NCBI GenBank assembly: GCA_023412215.1
Contig: JAEYNX010000029.1
Location: forward strand, 19,273-83,272
Length of the DNA: 64,000 bases
Direction: 5' to 3'
Origin: Bacillota bacterium
GTDB lineage: Bacteria > Bacillota > Clostridia > Oscillospirales > Ruminococcaceae
Part shown: positions 16,773 through 26,000 of the stretch, piece by piece
How positions within the stretch are numbered: position 1 is the stretch's first letter
How the letters are laid out: each line of letters starts with the position of its first letter
Notes under the pieces: generated by a model
The model's database searches: none
Told to the model about the DNA's origin: nothing
Seen by the model: only the letters and a program-made list of their open reading frames with translations
Position numbers and translations under genes: made by a program

Positions 16773-18683
16773 TTACTTGATGGAATCTAGCTCCTTGAGC
16801 CAGAGCGCGGCGCAGGCGTCGCTGGGCATGCGCCAGTCGCTGCGCGGCGACAGGGTTACCGAGCCGATCTTCGGGCCGTCCGGCAGGCAGGAGCGTTTAA
16901 ACTGCTGAGCGAAGAAGCGCTGGTAAAATACCCTCAGCCATTTCAGGATAGTCTCGCGATCGTACGCGCCGGTAAACGCATACGCGGCCAGACGGAATAT
17001 CTTTGAGGGGGAAAACCCGAAGCGCACCATGTAGTAAAGGAAGAAATCATGCAGCTCATAGGGGCCGACGAGCTGCTCGGTTTTTTGGGCAATCTCGCCG
17101 TTCTTTGCGGGCAGCAGCTCGGGGCTCACCGGTGTGTCGAGAATATCGTAGAGCACCTGCTTAAGCCTCTCCTCCTGTGCCGTGTCGGCGGCATAGCGGA
17201 CGATATGGCGTATCAGGGTCTTGGGCACCGAGGCGTTCACCCCGTACATTGACATGTGGTCGCCGTTATAGGTGGCCCAGCCGAGGGCGAGCTCCGAAAG
17301 GTCTCCGGTGCCGAGCACGATGCCGCCGGTCTGGTTGGCAAGGTCCATCAGCACCAGTGTGCGGACGCGCGCCTGACCGTTCTCAAACACCACGTCGTGG
17401 TTGTTTATATCATGCCCGATGTCGGTAAAGTGCTGCTTTACCGAGGTAGTGATGTCCACACATTTAAACGAGACCCCGAGCGCCTCGCACAACAGTTCGG
17501 CGTTGCCTCTCGTACGCCGGGTGGTGCCGAAGCAGGGCATGGTCATTGCCACCACGTCGCTGTGCGGTCGGCCGAGCATATCCATGGCGCGCACCGCCAC
17601 CAGCAGGGCAAGAGAGGAATCCAACCCGCCCGAGATGCCCAATACAACGGTCTGGCTTTTGGAGTGCGCAAGCCGGGTTTTAAGCCCCTGAGACTGCATG
17701 GAGAGGATCGTCTCGGCACGGCTGTTGCGGTCGTACGCCGAGGACGGCACAAACGGCTGACGCTCCACGGGGCGGGTGAGCGCGGTTTCTTCGAGCGGCA
17801 TGCTGAAGAACACCCTCTTGCAGCCGCCGTCGGCAAAGGGGAAGGAGGTGAGCCTGCGGCGGTCGCCGCTTAACCGCCCCACATCCAGCTCGCTGACAAG
17901 CAAACCGTTTTGGAACAGCTTGCTTTCGCCCAGCAGTACGCCGTTTTCGGCAATCAGGTTGTGCCCGGCGAACACCATGTCGGTGGAGGATTCGCCCTCT
18001 CCCGCGTCGGCGTAGATATAGCCGCACACCAGCCGCGCGGATTGCCCGGTGATCAACGAACGGCGGTAGCTGTCCTTGCCAATGGTCTCATCACTCGCCG
18101 AAAGGTTCGCAAACACGGTCGCGCCCGCGAGCGCTAATGCCAGCGAGGGGGGCGCGGGCACCCAGACGTCCTCGCAGATCTCTACCCCTATGCAGAATTC
18201 CGGCAGCTGCGTACAGGTAAACAGCAGCTTGCCGCCGAAGGGAACCTCTTGGCCTAATATAGAAATCGTGTCGCCATGTGCCTCGGGAGTGCTGAAATGG
18301 CGCATCTCATAAAACTCGCTGTAGTTGGGCAGGTTCGTTTTCGGCACCACGCCCAAGAGGGTGCCGTTATAGATCACCACGGCACAGTTAAACAGCTTGC
18401 CCTCATGCTCAAGCGGTGCCCCTGCAATGGTGAGCAGGTTTAGGCCTGCCGAGGCCTTCACAATACTTTTAAGCGCATTTACGGCGCCGTTTAGCAGGGT
18501 GCGCTGCAAAAACAAATCGCCGCAGGTGTAGCCCGTTACACAAAGCTCGGGCAGCACCAGCAGCCTTACCCCCTTTTGGGCAGCGTCCTGCATAGTTAAG
18601 ATAATCTGCTGCGCGTTATGGTCGCAGTCCGCCACACGGATAGCCGGGGTAGCCGCGCCCACCTTTACAAATCCATGATTCAT
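16773..18683 (-). CDS. nadE: Glutamine-dependent NAD(+) synthetase
   Basis: A 636-residue two-domain enzyme that amidates nicotinic acid adenine dinucleotide. The N-terminal nitrilase-type glutaminase has the Glu-Lys-Cys set in LPELCVTGY (about 47), VPKTNLPNYSEFYE (about 114) and GVEICEDVW (about 165). The C-terminal synthetase has the ATP pyrophosphatase loop GISGGLDSSLAL near 350 and LGTGDLSELALGW near 460. Length fits the family. I start at the ATG with complement 18681-18683, giving the conserved MNHGFVKVG opening; a longer reading frame upstream adds a non-conserved tail that reads through a hairpin. Confidence 0.93.
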   Translation of the reverse strand: MNHGFVKVGAATPAIRVADCDHNAQQIILTMQDAAQKGVRLLVLPELCVTGYTCGDLFLQRTLLNGAVNALKSIVKASAGLNLLTIAGAPLEHEGKLFNCAVVIYNGTLLGVVPKTNLPNYSEFYEMRHFSTPEAHGDTISILGQEVPFGGKLLFTCTQLPEFCIGVEICEDVWVPAPPSLALALAGATVFANLSASDETIGKDSYRRSLITGQSARLVCGYIYADAGEGESSTDMVFAGHNLIAENGVLLGESKLFQNGLLVSELDVGRLSGDRRRLTSFPFADGGCKRVFFSMPLEETALTRPVERQPFVPSSAYDRNSRAETILSMQSQGLKTRLAHSKSQTVVLGISGGLDSSLALLVAVRAMDMLGRPHSDVVAMTMPCFGTTRRTRGNAELLCEALGVSFKCVDITTSVKQHFTDIGHDINNHDVVFENGQARVRTLVLMDLANQTGGIVLGTGDLSELALGWATYNGDHMSMYGVNASVPKTLIRHIVRYAADTAQEERLKQVLYDILDTPVSPELLPAKNGEIAQKTEQLVGPYELHDFFLYYMVRFGFSPSKIFRLAAYAFTGAYDRETILKWLRVFYQRFFAQQFKRSCLPDGPKIGSVTLSPRSDWRMPSDACAALWLKELDSIK

Positions 18684-18698
18684 CCCAGACCCATGCCC

Positions 18699-18732
18699 TT
18701 TCTTTTGGGCTTTACGCCCCAAAAAAGGCATA
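18699..18732 (-). repeat. Hairpin in the nadE leader
   Basis: On the minus strand TTTTTTGGGGC-GTAAA-GCCCAAAAGAAA lies just before the start codon. The arms pair over about ten bases and could hide or expose the translation start. No ribosome-binding site better than AAAGGG is seen. Confidence 0.45.
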
Positions 18733-18827
18733 AAACCAAATTTTAAAAATGCCGGTGCCGTATAGCGGCAGGAAGGGCTCTGCATGACGATAAAGGGGTT
18801 AACCCATCATCGTCTTTACAGGCAGTT

Positions 18828-18857
18828 TTTCGAGGGTTGAAAGATTTTCTTTCAACC
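18828..18857. repeat. Perfect inverted repeat upstream of nadE
   Basis: AGGGTTGAAAG and CTTTCAACCT pair across a 4-6 base loop. No T-run follows on either strand, so it looks more like an operator or a leader stem than a terminator. The rest of the 18858-19022 gap shows nothing I recognise. Confidence 0.4.
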
Positions 18858-19022
18858 TATTACCACCATACTTTTATCCTAATTTCCGTTTATATAACGT
18901 CTTGATTACCCATTGAGGAAGGAAGAATGTTATTTATTATACGTGAATGCTTGAAGATTGTCCCATTCAGGGGTATTGTAGCATGTTTCATTATTTTTAT
19001 CAATCGCAGGCGGCATTATTAC

Positions 19023-19052
19023 TTGACATGCCTATGCATCCGTTGCTATAAT
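19023..19052 (+). promoter_or_regulatory. Consensus sigma-A promoter of the amino-acid ABC operon
   Basis: Perfect TTGACA and TATAAT with an 18-base spacer; predicted start of transcription near 19059. Confidence 0.8.
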
Positions 19053-19058
19053 TTATTG

Positions 19059-19260
19059 CATAAGTAAATCGTTTTTTAGGGCTGATTGCCGAAGCCTGAG
19101 GGGTGAGACGGTTTCACCTTGCAGGATGAAGGCGCAGTGATTTCATATGCAAAATGGTCGTCTGTTTCACGCGTGGATACGCGTGGGGTGGCGTTCTTTT
19201 TGTTTTATGGCGCTGTTTACTGCGCTAACAGTTTAAAGCGAGATACATATAAAAAATATT
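19059..19260 (+). ncRNA. Long structured 5' leader, class unidentified
   Basis: Between the promoter and the ribosome-binding site lie about 200 transcribed bases with several stems: AGG-GCT/AGCCT, GGTGAGA/TTTCACC (loop CGG), GATGAA/TTTCAT, CACGCG-TGGATA-CGCGTG, and a distal ACGC/GCGT stem followed by TCTTTTTG that overlaps the previous one. Overlapping stems with a T-run look like an attenuator or riboswitch. I compared it by eye with lysine, glycine, T-box, SAM, cobalamin and c-di-AMP classes and could not fit any. Confidence 0.5.
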
Positions 19261-19273
19261 GGGAGGAAGAGTA

Positions 19274-20026
19274 ATGAAAATGGTTAAAAAACTGGCACTT
19301 GTTCTGGCTGTTTTAATGATGGTTCTTTCTTTTGCAGGCTGTGCCGCGAAAAGCGACAAATACATCATCGCTACCGATACCACCTTCGCCCCGTTCGAGT
19401 TTGAGGATAAGTCGGGCAAGTTCGTGGGTATTGATATGGAAATTCTTGAAGCCATCGCCAAGGATCAGGGCTTTGAGTATGAGCTTCAGATTTTAGGCTT
19501 TAACGCCGCCGTGCAGGCGCTGGAGGCCAAGCAGGTAGACGGCGTTATCGCGGGCATGAGCATCAAGCCGGACCGCCAGCTGAAGTTTGATTTCTCCACC
19601 CCGTATTTTGATTCGGGCGTTGTGATGGGTATCGCAGCCGACAACAACGACATCAAGAGCTACGACGACTTAAAAGGCAAGTCGGTAGCGGTTAAAACCG
19701 GTACCGAGGGCGCCTCCTTTGCCGAGAGCATCAAAGATCAATACGGTTTTACCACCACCTATTTTGAGGATTCCGCCAATCTTTACGAAGAGGTGAAGGC
19801 CGGCAACTCCGTGGCCTGCTTCGAGGATTACCCCGTGCTTGGCTATGCCATCACACAGGGCGTCGGCCTTAAGATCGTTACCGAGAAAGAACAGGGTTCT
19901 TCCTACGGCTTTGCGGTAAGCAAGGGCGAGGATGCGGAGCTTCTTAAGATGTTCAACGAAGGCTTTGAGCACTTAAAGGCCAGCGGCAAGTATCAGGAGA
20001 TATTAGACAAGTACATCCAGAAATAA
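19274..20026 (+). CDS. Amino-acid ABC transporter, substrate-binding lipoprotein
   Basis: A 250-residue extracytoplasmic binding protein (SBP family 3). Signal peptide with lipobox SFAGC (acylated Cys near 22), then the two-lobed fold starting YIIATDTTFAPFEFED; the ligand-clamping Arg/Asp region appears as KPDRQLKFDFSTPYF near 100 and VAVKTGTEGASFAE near 140. It feeds the permease and ATPase encoded downstream. GGGAGG precedes the ATG at 19274; a TTG five codons earlier is less likely. Such systems usually carry polar amino acids, glutamine or cystine; specificity is not decided. Confidence 0.9.
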   Translation: MKMVKKLALVLAVLMMVLSFAGCAAKSDKYIIATDTTFAPFEFEDKSGKFVGIDMEILEAIAKDQGFEYELQILGFNAAVQALEAKQVDGVIAGMSIKPDRQLKFDFSTPYFDSGVVMGIAADNNDIKSYDDLKGKSVAVKTGTEGASFAESIKDQYGFTTTYFEDSANLYEEVKAGNSVACFEDYPVLGYAITQGVGLKIVTEKEQGSSYGFAVSKGEDAELLKMFNEGFEHLKASGKYQEILDKYIQK

Positions 20027-20304
20027 TTTCTGCCCCTAACCGGCTGCCCGCTGCGTGCCGCATACAGGTGCGCGGCGGGTTTATGCCATGTAATCGCCGT
20101 CGGCTGTTATTCTAAAGTATCCTTTGAAAAGGGGATGAAAGCCCCCTTCAAGCACGCCGTTATAAAAAACGCCGTGGGCGGCCTTAAGCCGCCGAATTAC
20201 CGTTTGATACGCATTCTGCAACGCTTTGCGCTGTTGCTCCCCGCCAAAGGCGGGGTATAAGAAAGAGTATTACATAACGGGTATCATGTTAGGAGCTTAA
20301 GCGT
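20027..20304 (+). repeat. Intercistronic region with several strong hairpins
   Basis: Between binding-protein and permease genes are three stems: CCCGC-GCG/CGC-GCGGG at about 20050-20083, GGCGGC-CTTAA-GCCGCC at 20178-20193, and CCCCGCC-AAA-GGCGGGG at 20239-20255. None is followed by a good T-run. Such stems typically protect the upstream mRNA so that binding protein is made in excess over the permease. The 15-mer at 20184-20198 recurs at 55080-55094. Confidence 0.5.
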
Positions 20305-20970
20305 ATGAGCTTTTTTGAACTGTTGGCCGAAGCCTTTCCGCGCCTGCTTGCAGGCCTGGGGAGCACCATCGTCATGACCTTTGTGTCTCTTTTGTTCGCA
20401 ATCGTCATCGGCCTGATTTCCTGCTTGATGACGATTTCGCACATTAAGGTTCTCAAGGGCATATCCTCCGTTTTTGTGGATATCATCCGCGGTACGCCGC
20501 TTTTGGTGCAGGCGTTTTTTATCTATTTCGGGCTTACACAGGCGCTCAATATCCGCCTCTCCTCCGAGGTAGCCGGTGTGATTACGCTCAGCCTTAACGC
20601 GGGCGCATACCTCTCCGAAATATTCCGCGGCGGTATTCAGGCGGTGCCGGTGGGGCAGATGGAGGCTTCCCGCAGCTTGGGGCTTCCATACTCCAGAGCC
20701 ATGACAAAGGTTATTCTGCCGCAGGCGGTGCGCATTATCATTCCGTCGCTGGTAAACCAGTTCATCATCACGCTCAAGGATACCTCTATCATCTCGGTGA
20801 TTGGCCTTAGGGAGCTTACCCAGGCGGGCAAGATCATCATTGCCAGCAACTTCAGGTCGTTTGAGGTCTGGGCAATGGTGGCAGTGATGTATCTCGTTAT
20901 CATCCTGCTGCTTTCCAAGCTGTCGAAATACATTGAGAGGAACATAGCATATGGTAAAGGTAAGCGTTAA
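20305..20970 (+). CDS. Amino-acid ABC transporter permease
   Basis: A 221-residue membrane protein of the HisM/GlnP type with about five helices. The cytoplasmic coupling loop is seen as EASRSLGLPYSRAMTKVILPQA (EAA motif, about 117-138), and RGTPLLVQAFFIYFG near 62 is the family's first conserved block. Its end overlaps the ATPase gene by 20 bases, indicating translational coupling. The start is the ATG of MSFFELLAEAF with TTAGGAG upstream. Confidence 0.9.
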   Translation: MSFFELLAEAFPRLLAGLGSTIVMTFVSLLFAIVIGLISCLMTISHIKVLKGISSVFVDIIRGTPLLVQAFFIYFGLTQALNIRLSSEVAGVITLSLNAGAYLSEIFRGGIQAVPVGQMEASRSLGLPYSRAMTKVILPQAVRIIIPSLVNQFIITLKDTSIISVIGLRELTQAGKIIIASNFRSFEVWAMVAVMYLVIILLLSKLSKYIERNIAYGKGKR

Positions 20971-21679
20971 AGGGCTTCATAAAAGCTTTGGCCAGCTTAA
21001 GGTACTGCAGGGTATCGATATCGAGGTGCAGGAGGGCGAGGTGGTTTGCCTCATCGGCCCTTCCGGCAGCGGTAAAAGCACCTTTCTGCGCTGCATCAAC
21101 TGCCTTGAGGACTCCACCGACGGCGTGATTGTGGTAGATGGCAATGAAATGACGGCGCGCCACAGCGATATCAACAAGCTGCGCGAGAATATCGGCATGG
21201 TGTTCCAGCAGTTCAATCTTTTCCCGCACCTGACCGTTCTTAAGAATATAACGATGGCTCCGCTAGACCGCAAAAAGCTATCGAAGGAAGAGGCGAAGAA
21301 AAAGGCGCTGTCTCTTCTGGAGCGGGTAGGCCTATCGGATAAGGCGGACGAGTACCCGGCTACGTTGTCCGGCGGGCAGCAGCAGCGCGTAGCGATTGCC
21401 AGAGCCTTGGCGATGGACCCCGACCTTATGCTGTTTGACGAACCCACCAGCGCGCTCGACCCCGAGATGGTGGGCGAGGTGCTCGGTGTTATGCGCACCT
21501 TGGCCGACGCGGGCATGACCATGATCGTGGTGACCCACGAGATGGGCTTCGCGCGGGAGGTGGCCGACCGGGTAATATTTATGGATGAGGGCGTGATTGT
21601 GGAGCAAGGCACTCCCGAGCAGATCTTCGGGGCGCCCCAGAATAAACGCACCATCGAGTTCCTGAAAAAAGTGCTGTAA
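20951..21679 (+). CDS. Amino-acid ABC transporter ATP-binding protein (GlnQ type)
   Basis: A 242-residue ABC ATPase with all motifs intact: Walker A GPSGSGKST at about 34-42, Q-loop QQFNLFPH near 86, signature LSGGQQQR near 135, Walker B LMLFDEPTSALD near 155 and switch His in VVTHEMGFA near 195. It energises uptake through the permease encoded just upstream. Third and last gene of the operon; a terminator follows 14 bases after the stop. Confidence 0.94.
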   Translation: MVKVSVKGLHKSFGQLKVLQGIDIEVQEGEVVCLIGPSGSGKSTFLRCINCLEDSTDGVIVVDGNEMTARHSDINKLRENIGMVFQQFNLFPHLTVLKNITMAPLDRKKLSKEEAKKKALSLLERVGLSDKADEYPATLSGGQQQRVAIARALAMDPDLMLFDEPTSALDPEMVGEVLGVMRTLADAGMTMIVVTHEMGFAREVADRVIFMDEGVIVEQGTPEQIFGAPQNKRTIEFLKKVL

Positions 21680-21693
21680 GGTATTTAATAATG

Positions 21694-21729
21694 AAAGCGG
21701 CTGAAGGGCAAAACCTTTCAGCCGCTTTT
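21694..21729. terminator. Terminator of the ABC operon
   Basis: AAAGCGGCTGAAGG / CCTTTCAGCCGCTTTT hairpin between converging genes; T-run on the plus strand. Confidence 0.85.
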
Positions 21730-21736
21730 GTGCGTT

Positions 21737-22810
21737 TTAGGGGCGGTAATCTGCAAGGTAGGTATCATACTGCCTTCGGTACGCCTTAAACGCCGTAGGC
21801 AGCGCCATCTGCTCCCGCAGCTGTTCGGGGCTTGCCCATGTAATGCCCTCGGCGCCTGTGCTTTCGTAGGTCTTCACCAGGAAGCCCGTCATCCGCCATT
21901 CGATGTGTGTAAAGATGTGCTTGGCGGCGGGAAGGGGTGTAATCTCGGTAAATGGGATGCCCCAATCGTTCAGCAGGGCCGCGCATTCCTTACGCGAAAG
22001 CTTGCCGTCCACATTGGGCAGCTCCCACATACCGGCCAAGAGGCCGGTTTTTTCGCGCCTTTTTAAGGCGAGGCGGTCTTTATAAACGATCACCAGTACG
22101 GTTTTATCCGCTGCCTTTTTTGCGGCCTTTGCGGCCTTGACAGGCAGCTGCGCCGCAATGCCCGCTGCGTACCCTCTGCAAAGCTCATTCAGCGGGCAGG
22201 TTTCGCACCTCGGCGCGCCGTTTGGCAGGCAGACGGTGGCCCCCAGCTCCATCAGCGACTGGTTGAAGTCGCCCACGCGCTCGTCGGGCAGAATCTCGGT
22301 CACCTGCTGCTCGATGCGTTTTTTAACCGCCGCATCGGTGATGTCCTCGCTGCTTGCGGTAATGCGCGATATCACGCGCAGCACGTTGCCGTCCACCGCG
22401 GGGTGGCGCTTACCGAACGCGATCGAGGCGATTGCCCCCGCCGAATAGGCGCCGATGCCCGGCAGGGCCTTTAACGCGTCAAACGAGCCGGGCAGCTTGC
22501 CGCCATACTGCTCCATCACCGCGCGCGCGGCCTTCTGCATATTCTTTACGCGGCTGTAGTAGCCAAGGCCCTCCCACAGCTTGAGCAGCCGTTCTTCTCC
22601 GGCTGCCGCAAGAGCGGCGATATCGGGCAGCGCCTGTGTAAACCGCTCAAAGTAAGGCAGCGCCGTATCCACCCGCGTCTGCTGCAGCATGATCTCCGAA
22701 ACCCATACGCGGTAGGGGGTGGGCATATCCCGCCACGGCAATACGCGCGCCGCCGAGCCGTACCACCGCAGCAGCGGCGAAACGATATCTTCAAGTTTCA
22801 ATTCATTCAT
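21737..22810 (-). CDS. mutY: A/G-specific adenine glycosylase MutY
   Basis: A 357-residue base-excision repair enzyme removing adenine opposite 8-oxoguanine. The HhH-GPD core contains SEIMLQQTRVDT (catalytic Glu near 39), the hairpin LPGIGAYSAGAIAS and VDGNVLRV with the catalytic Asp (about 139). The iron-sulfur loop has Cys-x6-Cys-x2-Cys-x5-Cys as CLPNGAPRCETCPLNELC (about 194-211). A NUDIX-like domain follows from about 230 and reads the opposite 8-oxoG. Full length. The ATG lacks a strong ribosome-binding site. Confidence 0.93.
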   Translation of the reverse strand: MNELKLEDIVSPLLRWYGSAARVLPWRDMPTPYRVWVSEIMLQQTRVDTALPYFERFTQALPDIAALAAAGEERLLKLWEGLGYYSRVKNMQKAARAVMEQYGGKLPGSFDALKALPGIGAYSAGAIASIAFGKRHPAVDGNVLRVISRITASSEDITDAAVKKRIEQQVTEILPDERVGDFNQSLMELGATVCLPNGAPRCETCPLNELCRGYAAGIAAQLPVKAAKAAKKAADKTVLVIVYKDRLALKRREKTGLLAGMWELPNVDGKLSRKECAALLNDWGIPFTEITPLPAAKHIFTHIEWRMTGFLVKTYESTGAEGITWASPEQLREQMALPTAFKAYRRQYDTYLADYRP

Positions 22811-22882
22811 TTGGTAAAGTGCACCGCCATTTCTGTAATGCCAGCATTCTCACCCGCAGAGGTGAGTTGACATAATAACTTA

Positions 22883-22932
22883 AATAAGCGCAAACAACTG
22901 TTATTGATGGATTCATCTACAATGCGCTTATT
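22883..22932. repeat. Inverted repeat between mutY and the glucan synthase gene
   Basis: AATAAGCGC and GCGCTTATT form perfect 9-base arms around 32 bases. The left half (AATAAGCGC-AAACAACTGTT) is nearly identical to the centre of a 40-base palindrome upstream of the GH3 gene (57981-58020). It lies in the 22811-23082 gap, which otherwise holds only an isolated TTGACA at 22867. Confidence 0.5.
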
Positions 22933-23082
22933 ATATCACATCGGGGTTAAAAATAAAAATTGATGTTTCTTTTGTCAGCCCCGGCAGTCGATTGCACCCG
23001 TTTGCATAAATTGTTCGGTGAATTTTTTAAAACCGCTTCGGCAACAATATCCATAACTAATGCAATTAAGGAGCGGTTTGCC

Positions 23083-26000
23083 GTGAAGCCAGAATTTTTT
23101 GATGATATTCAGGGCCATGTCATAGAAATCCCCGGCAATCAGCCGCTTAAAAAACCGGCAGCGCTTCGTAAAAAGGTAGCCAAAGAGCTGTCGCTGCTCT
23201 GGAATATGTACCGGTGCGTTTCAAAGGAGCGTTCGCGCCCCGGCGCGTGGCAATGGCTGTATGATAATTTTTATACCCTTCAGGCGGAGGGGCGCTCGGT
23301 GCTGCGCGTGCTGCGGCAGGAAAGCGAGCTGCCCTGTTTAAGCGATGCCTCCATACCCATGGTATACCATTTGGTAAACGAATTGTTTGTGGGTAAACGT
23401 ATAGAACTTACGGGTGAAAACCTTGAGGAGTTTCTCTCTAAGGTGCAGCAGAGCGCGCCGCTTTCGGTGGCGGAGCTTTGCTTTTTGCCCACAGCGCTGA
23501 AGTGCGCCCTGATAGGGCTGTGCGCTGGGTCCTGCGAGCGGCAGGACAAAAACAGCGAGGAGTGCTTTGCCTACGGCATCACCTCTATCCGCGGCATCTC
23601 TGACGTAAGCTTTGAGGATATCCTTGAAAACCAGAGTGTGGTGGAGCAGATACTGCAGCGCGACCCTACCGGCGACTATGCGGGGATGGACGAGGAGAGC
23701 AAGAACCTCTACCGCTGTAAGATTACGCGCATCGCCGCCCAGCAGGGGGTAAGCGAAAAAGAAGCCGCCGAGAAGGTGCTGCTGCTCGCGCAGAGCGGTG
23801 ACGGCAGGCACAAAAAGCATATCGGCGAGCCGATTTTTGCGCTCGATAAAACCCTGCAGCAGGTAAAGGCCCGCGGGGAGTGCGTTTTGGTCATCAGCTG
23901 GCTTCTGCCGCTTATCATCACCGCGGCGGTGGGCGTGTTTTTAAAGAGCGTCCTCGCGGCACTGCTCATCTACCTGCCGCTTTGGGAGATATTGCGCCCG
24001 CTCATTGAGCTGTACGCGCTGCGCGGGGTTGCGGTAAGCTTTGTGCCGCGCATGCAGCTGAAACGCGACCTGCCCGAGGGCGCCTTTACGCTGGTTACGG
24101 TATCCACCCTGCTGCCGAGGCCGGAGGACGCCAAAAAGCTGGAGGAACGCCTTGAAAACCTGTATATTACAAACGGCGGCAAGAACGTCGGCTTTATGCT
24201 GCTCGCCGATTTTAAAGAGGATAAAGCGGTAGACAACCCCAAGGATAAAGCGATGCTCAGCGCCGCGCAGGCGGTAATAGCCAAGCTCAACGCCCGTTTT
24301 GGCGGGTGTTTTTACATGCTGGTGCGCAAGCGCAGCTACAACAAATCCAGCAAAAGCTTCGGCGGGTGGGAGCGCAAGCGCGGCGCCCTCATTCAGCTTG
24401 TGCGTTTAATTCACGGCGAGAGCATCCCCATCAAGTTGTTCTGCGGCAACATGGAAGCCATCAAAAAAACGCGCTATATTCTGGCACTCGACGCCGATAC
24501 GGGGCTGCTGCTCGGCACGGTACCGCAATTGGTGGGCGCCGCGCTGCACCCGCTCAACCGCGCCGAGATTTCGCCCGAAACCGGCACCGTCACCAAGGGC
24601 TACGGCATCTTCGCCCCGCGCATCAGCGTAGACCTCGACTCCGCCTATAAAACCGGCTTTACCAAGGTGATGGCGGGCAGCGGCGGCATCACCGCCTACA
24701 GCACCGCCTGCGGCAATCTGTATCAGGATTTGTTCGGGCACGGGGTGTTCTCGGGCAAGGGGCTTATCGACGTCAAGGCGTTTCATACGGTGATGGACAG
24801 ACGCTTTGACGACGGCAAAATCCTCTCGCACGACATCCTGGAGGGCGAGTATATGCGCACCGCCTTTGTCTCCGACATCGAGCTTACCGAGAACTTCCCC
24901 AAGGACGCGGCGGGCTTCTTCGGGCGCCTGCACCGCTGGATACGCGGGGATGTACAGAATATCGGGTTTATGTTCGCCGGTATCACGCAAAACGGCGTTA
25001 AACAAACAAACGTGCTGGGCCGCGTTTCGCGGTACAAGCTGCTTGACAATATCCGCAGGGCAATTACCCCCGTTATGGCGCTCATCTGCATTATCGCGGC
25101 CTTTTTCTGCACCCGCCGGCTTGCCTACGCGCTCTCGCTCACCGGTTTTTTGGCGATGACGGCACCGCCGCTGCTCGCCATGTTTGTAGCCATCTTTGTA
25201 AGCCGGGGATTTGCCCTTTCGCGGGAGTATTATTCCAAGGCGCTCCCCGCCGCTGCCGAGAGCCTGTCGCAGGCGTTTTTTTACTTTGTGTTTCTGCCAA
25301 AGCACGCCTTTGTGGCGGGCGACGCCGTCCTGCGCTCGCTCTACCGCATGCTTATCTCCAAAGAAAAGCTTTTGCAGTGGACGACTGCCGCCGAGGCCGA
25401 CCAGCGAAGGCGAAAAACGGTTTTTAAGGCACTGGACATGCTGCCGGGCATTGCCGTCGGCGCTTTTTTGATTTTTTCCGGCTACAGTATCCTGCGACTT
25501 TTCGGGGTAATCATGCTGCTCGCCCCCTTTGTCGCGGTCTATTCCTCGCGCGAAAGCCGCGTGCAGAAGGAGCAGCCGGATCTGCAAACCGCCGATATCC
25601 TCACCGCCTATGCCGCGATGATGTGGCGTTACTACGAAAAAACCTGCACCGCGCGCGAGAATTACCTGCCGCCCGACAATGTGCAGGAAGCGCCCACCTA
25701 CGTCGTCGCTCACCGCACCTCGCCCACCAACATCGGGCTGATGCTGCTGTGTACCCTCGCGGCGCGTGATTTTCACTTCATCACCGGCGAGGAGCTGGCG
25801 TTGCGCGTGGAGCGCACCCTCGACACGGTCGAGCAGATGGAGATGTTTAACGGTAACCTCTATAACTGGTACGACACCAAAACACTGGCCCTCCTGCAGC
25901 CCAGCTTTGTTTCGTCGGTGGACAGCGCCAACTTCGTGTGCTGCCTTATCGCGCTCAAGGAGGGCATTAAGGAGTATATTGCCGATGCCGCACGGCTTGC

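Noticed and set aside
19059..19260. Lysine riboswitch, glycine riboswitch or T-box
   Set aside because: GCCGAAG and GGGGTGGCG resemble parts of these classes, but the remaining conserved elements and their order are missing.
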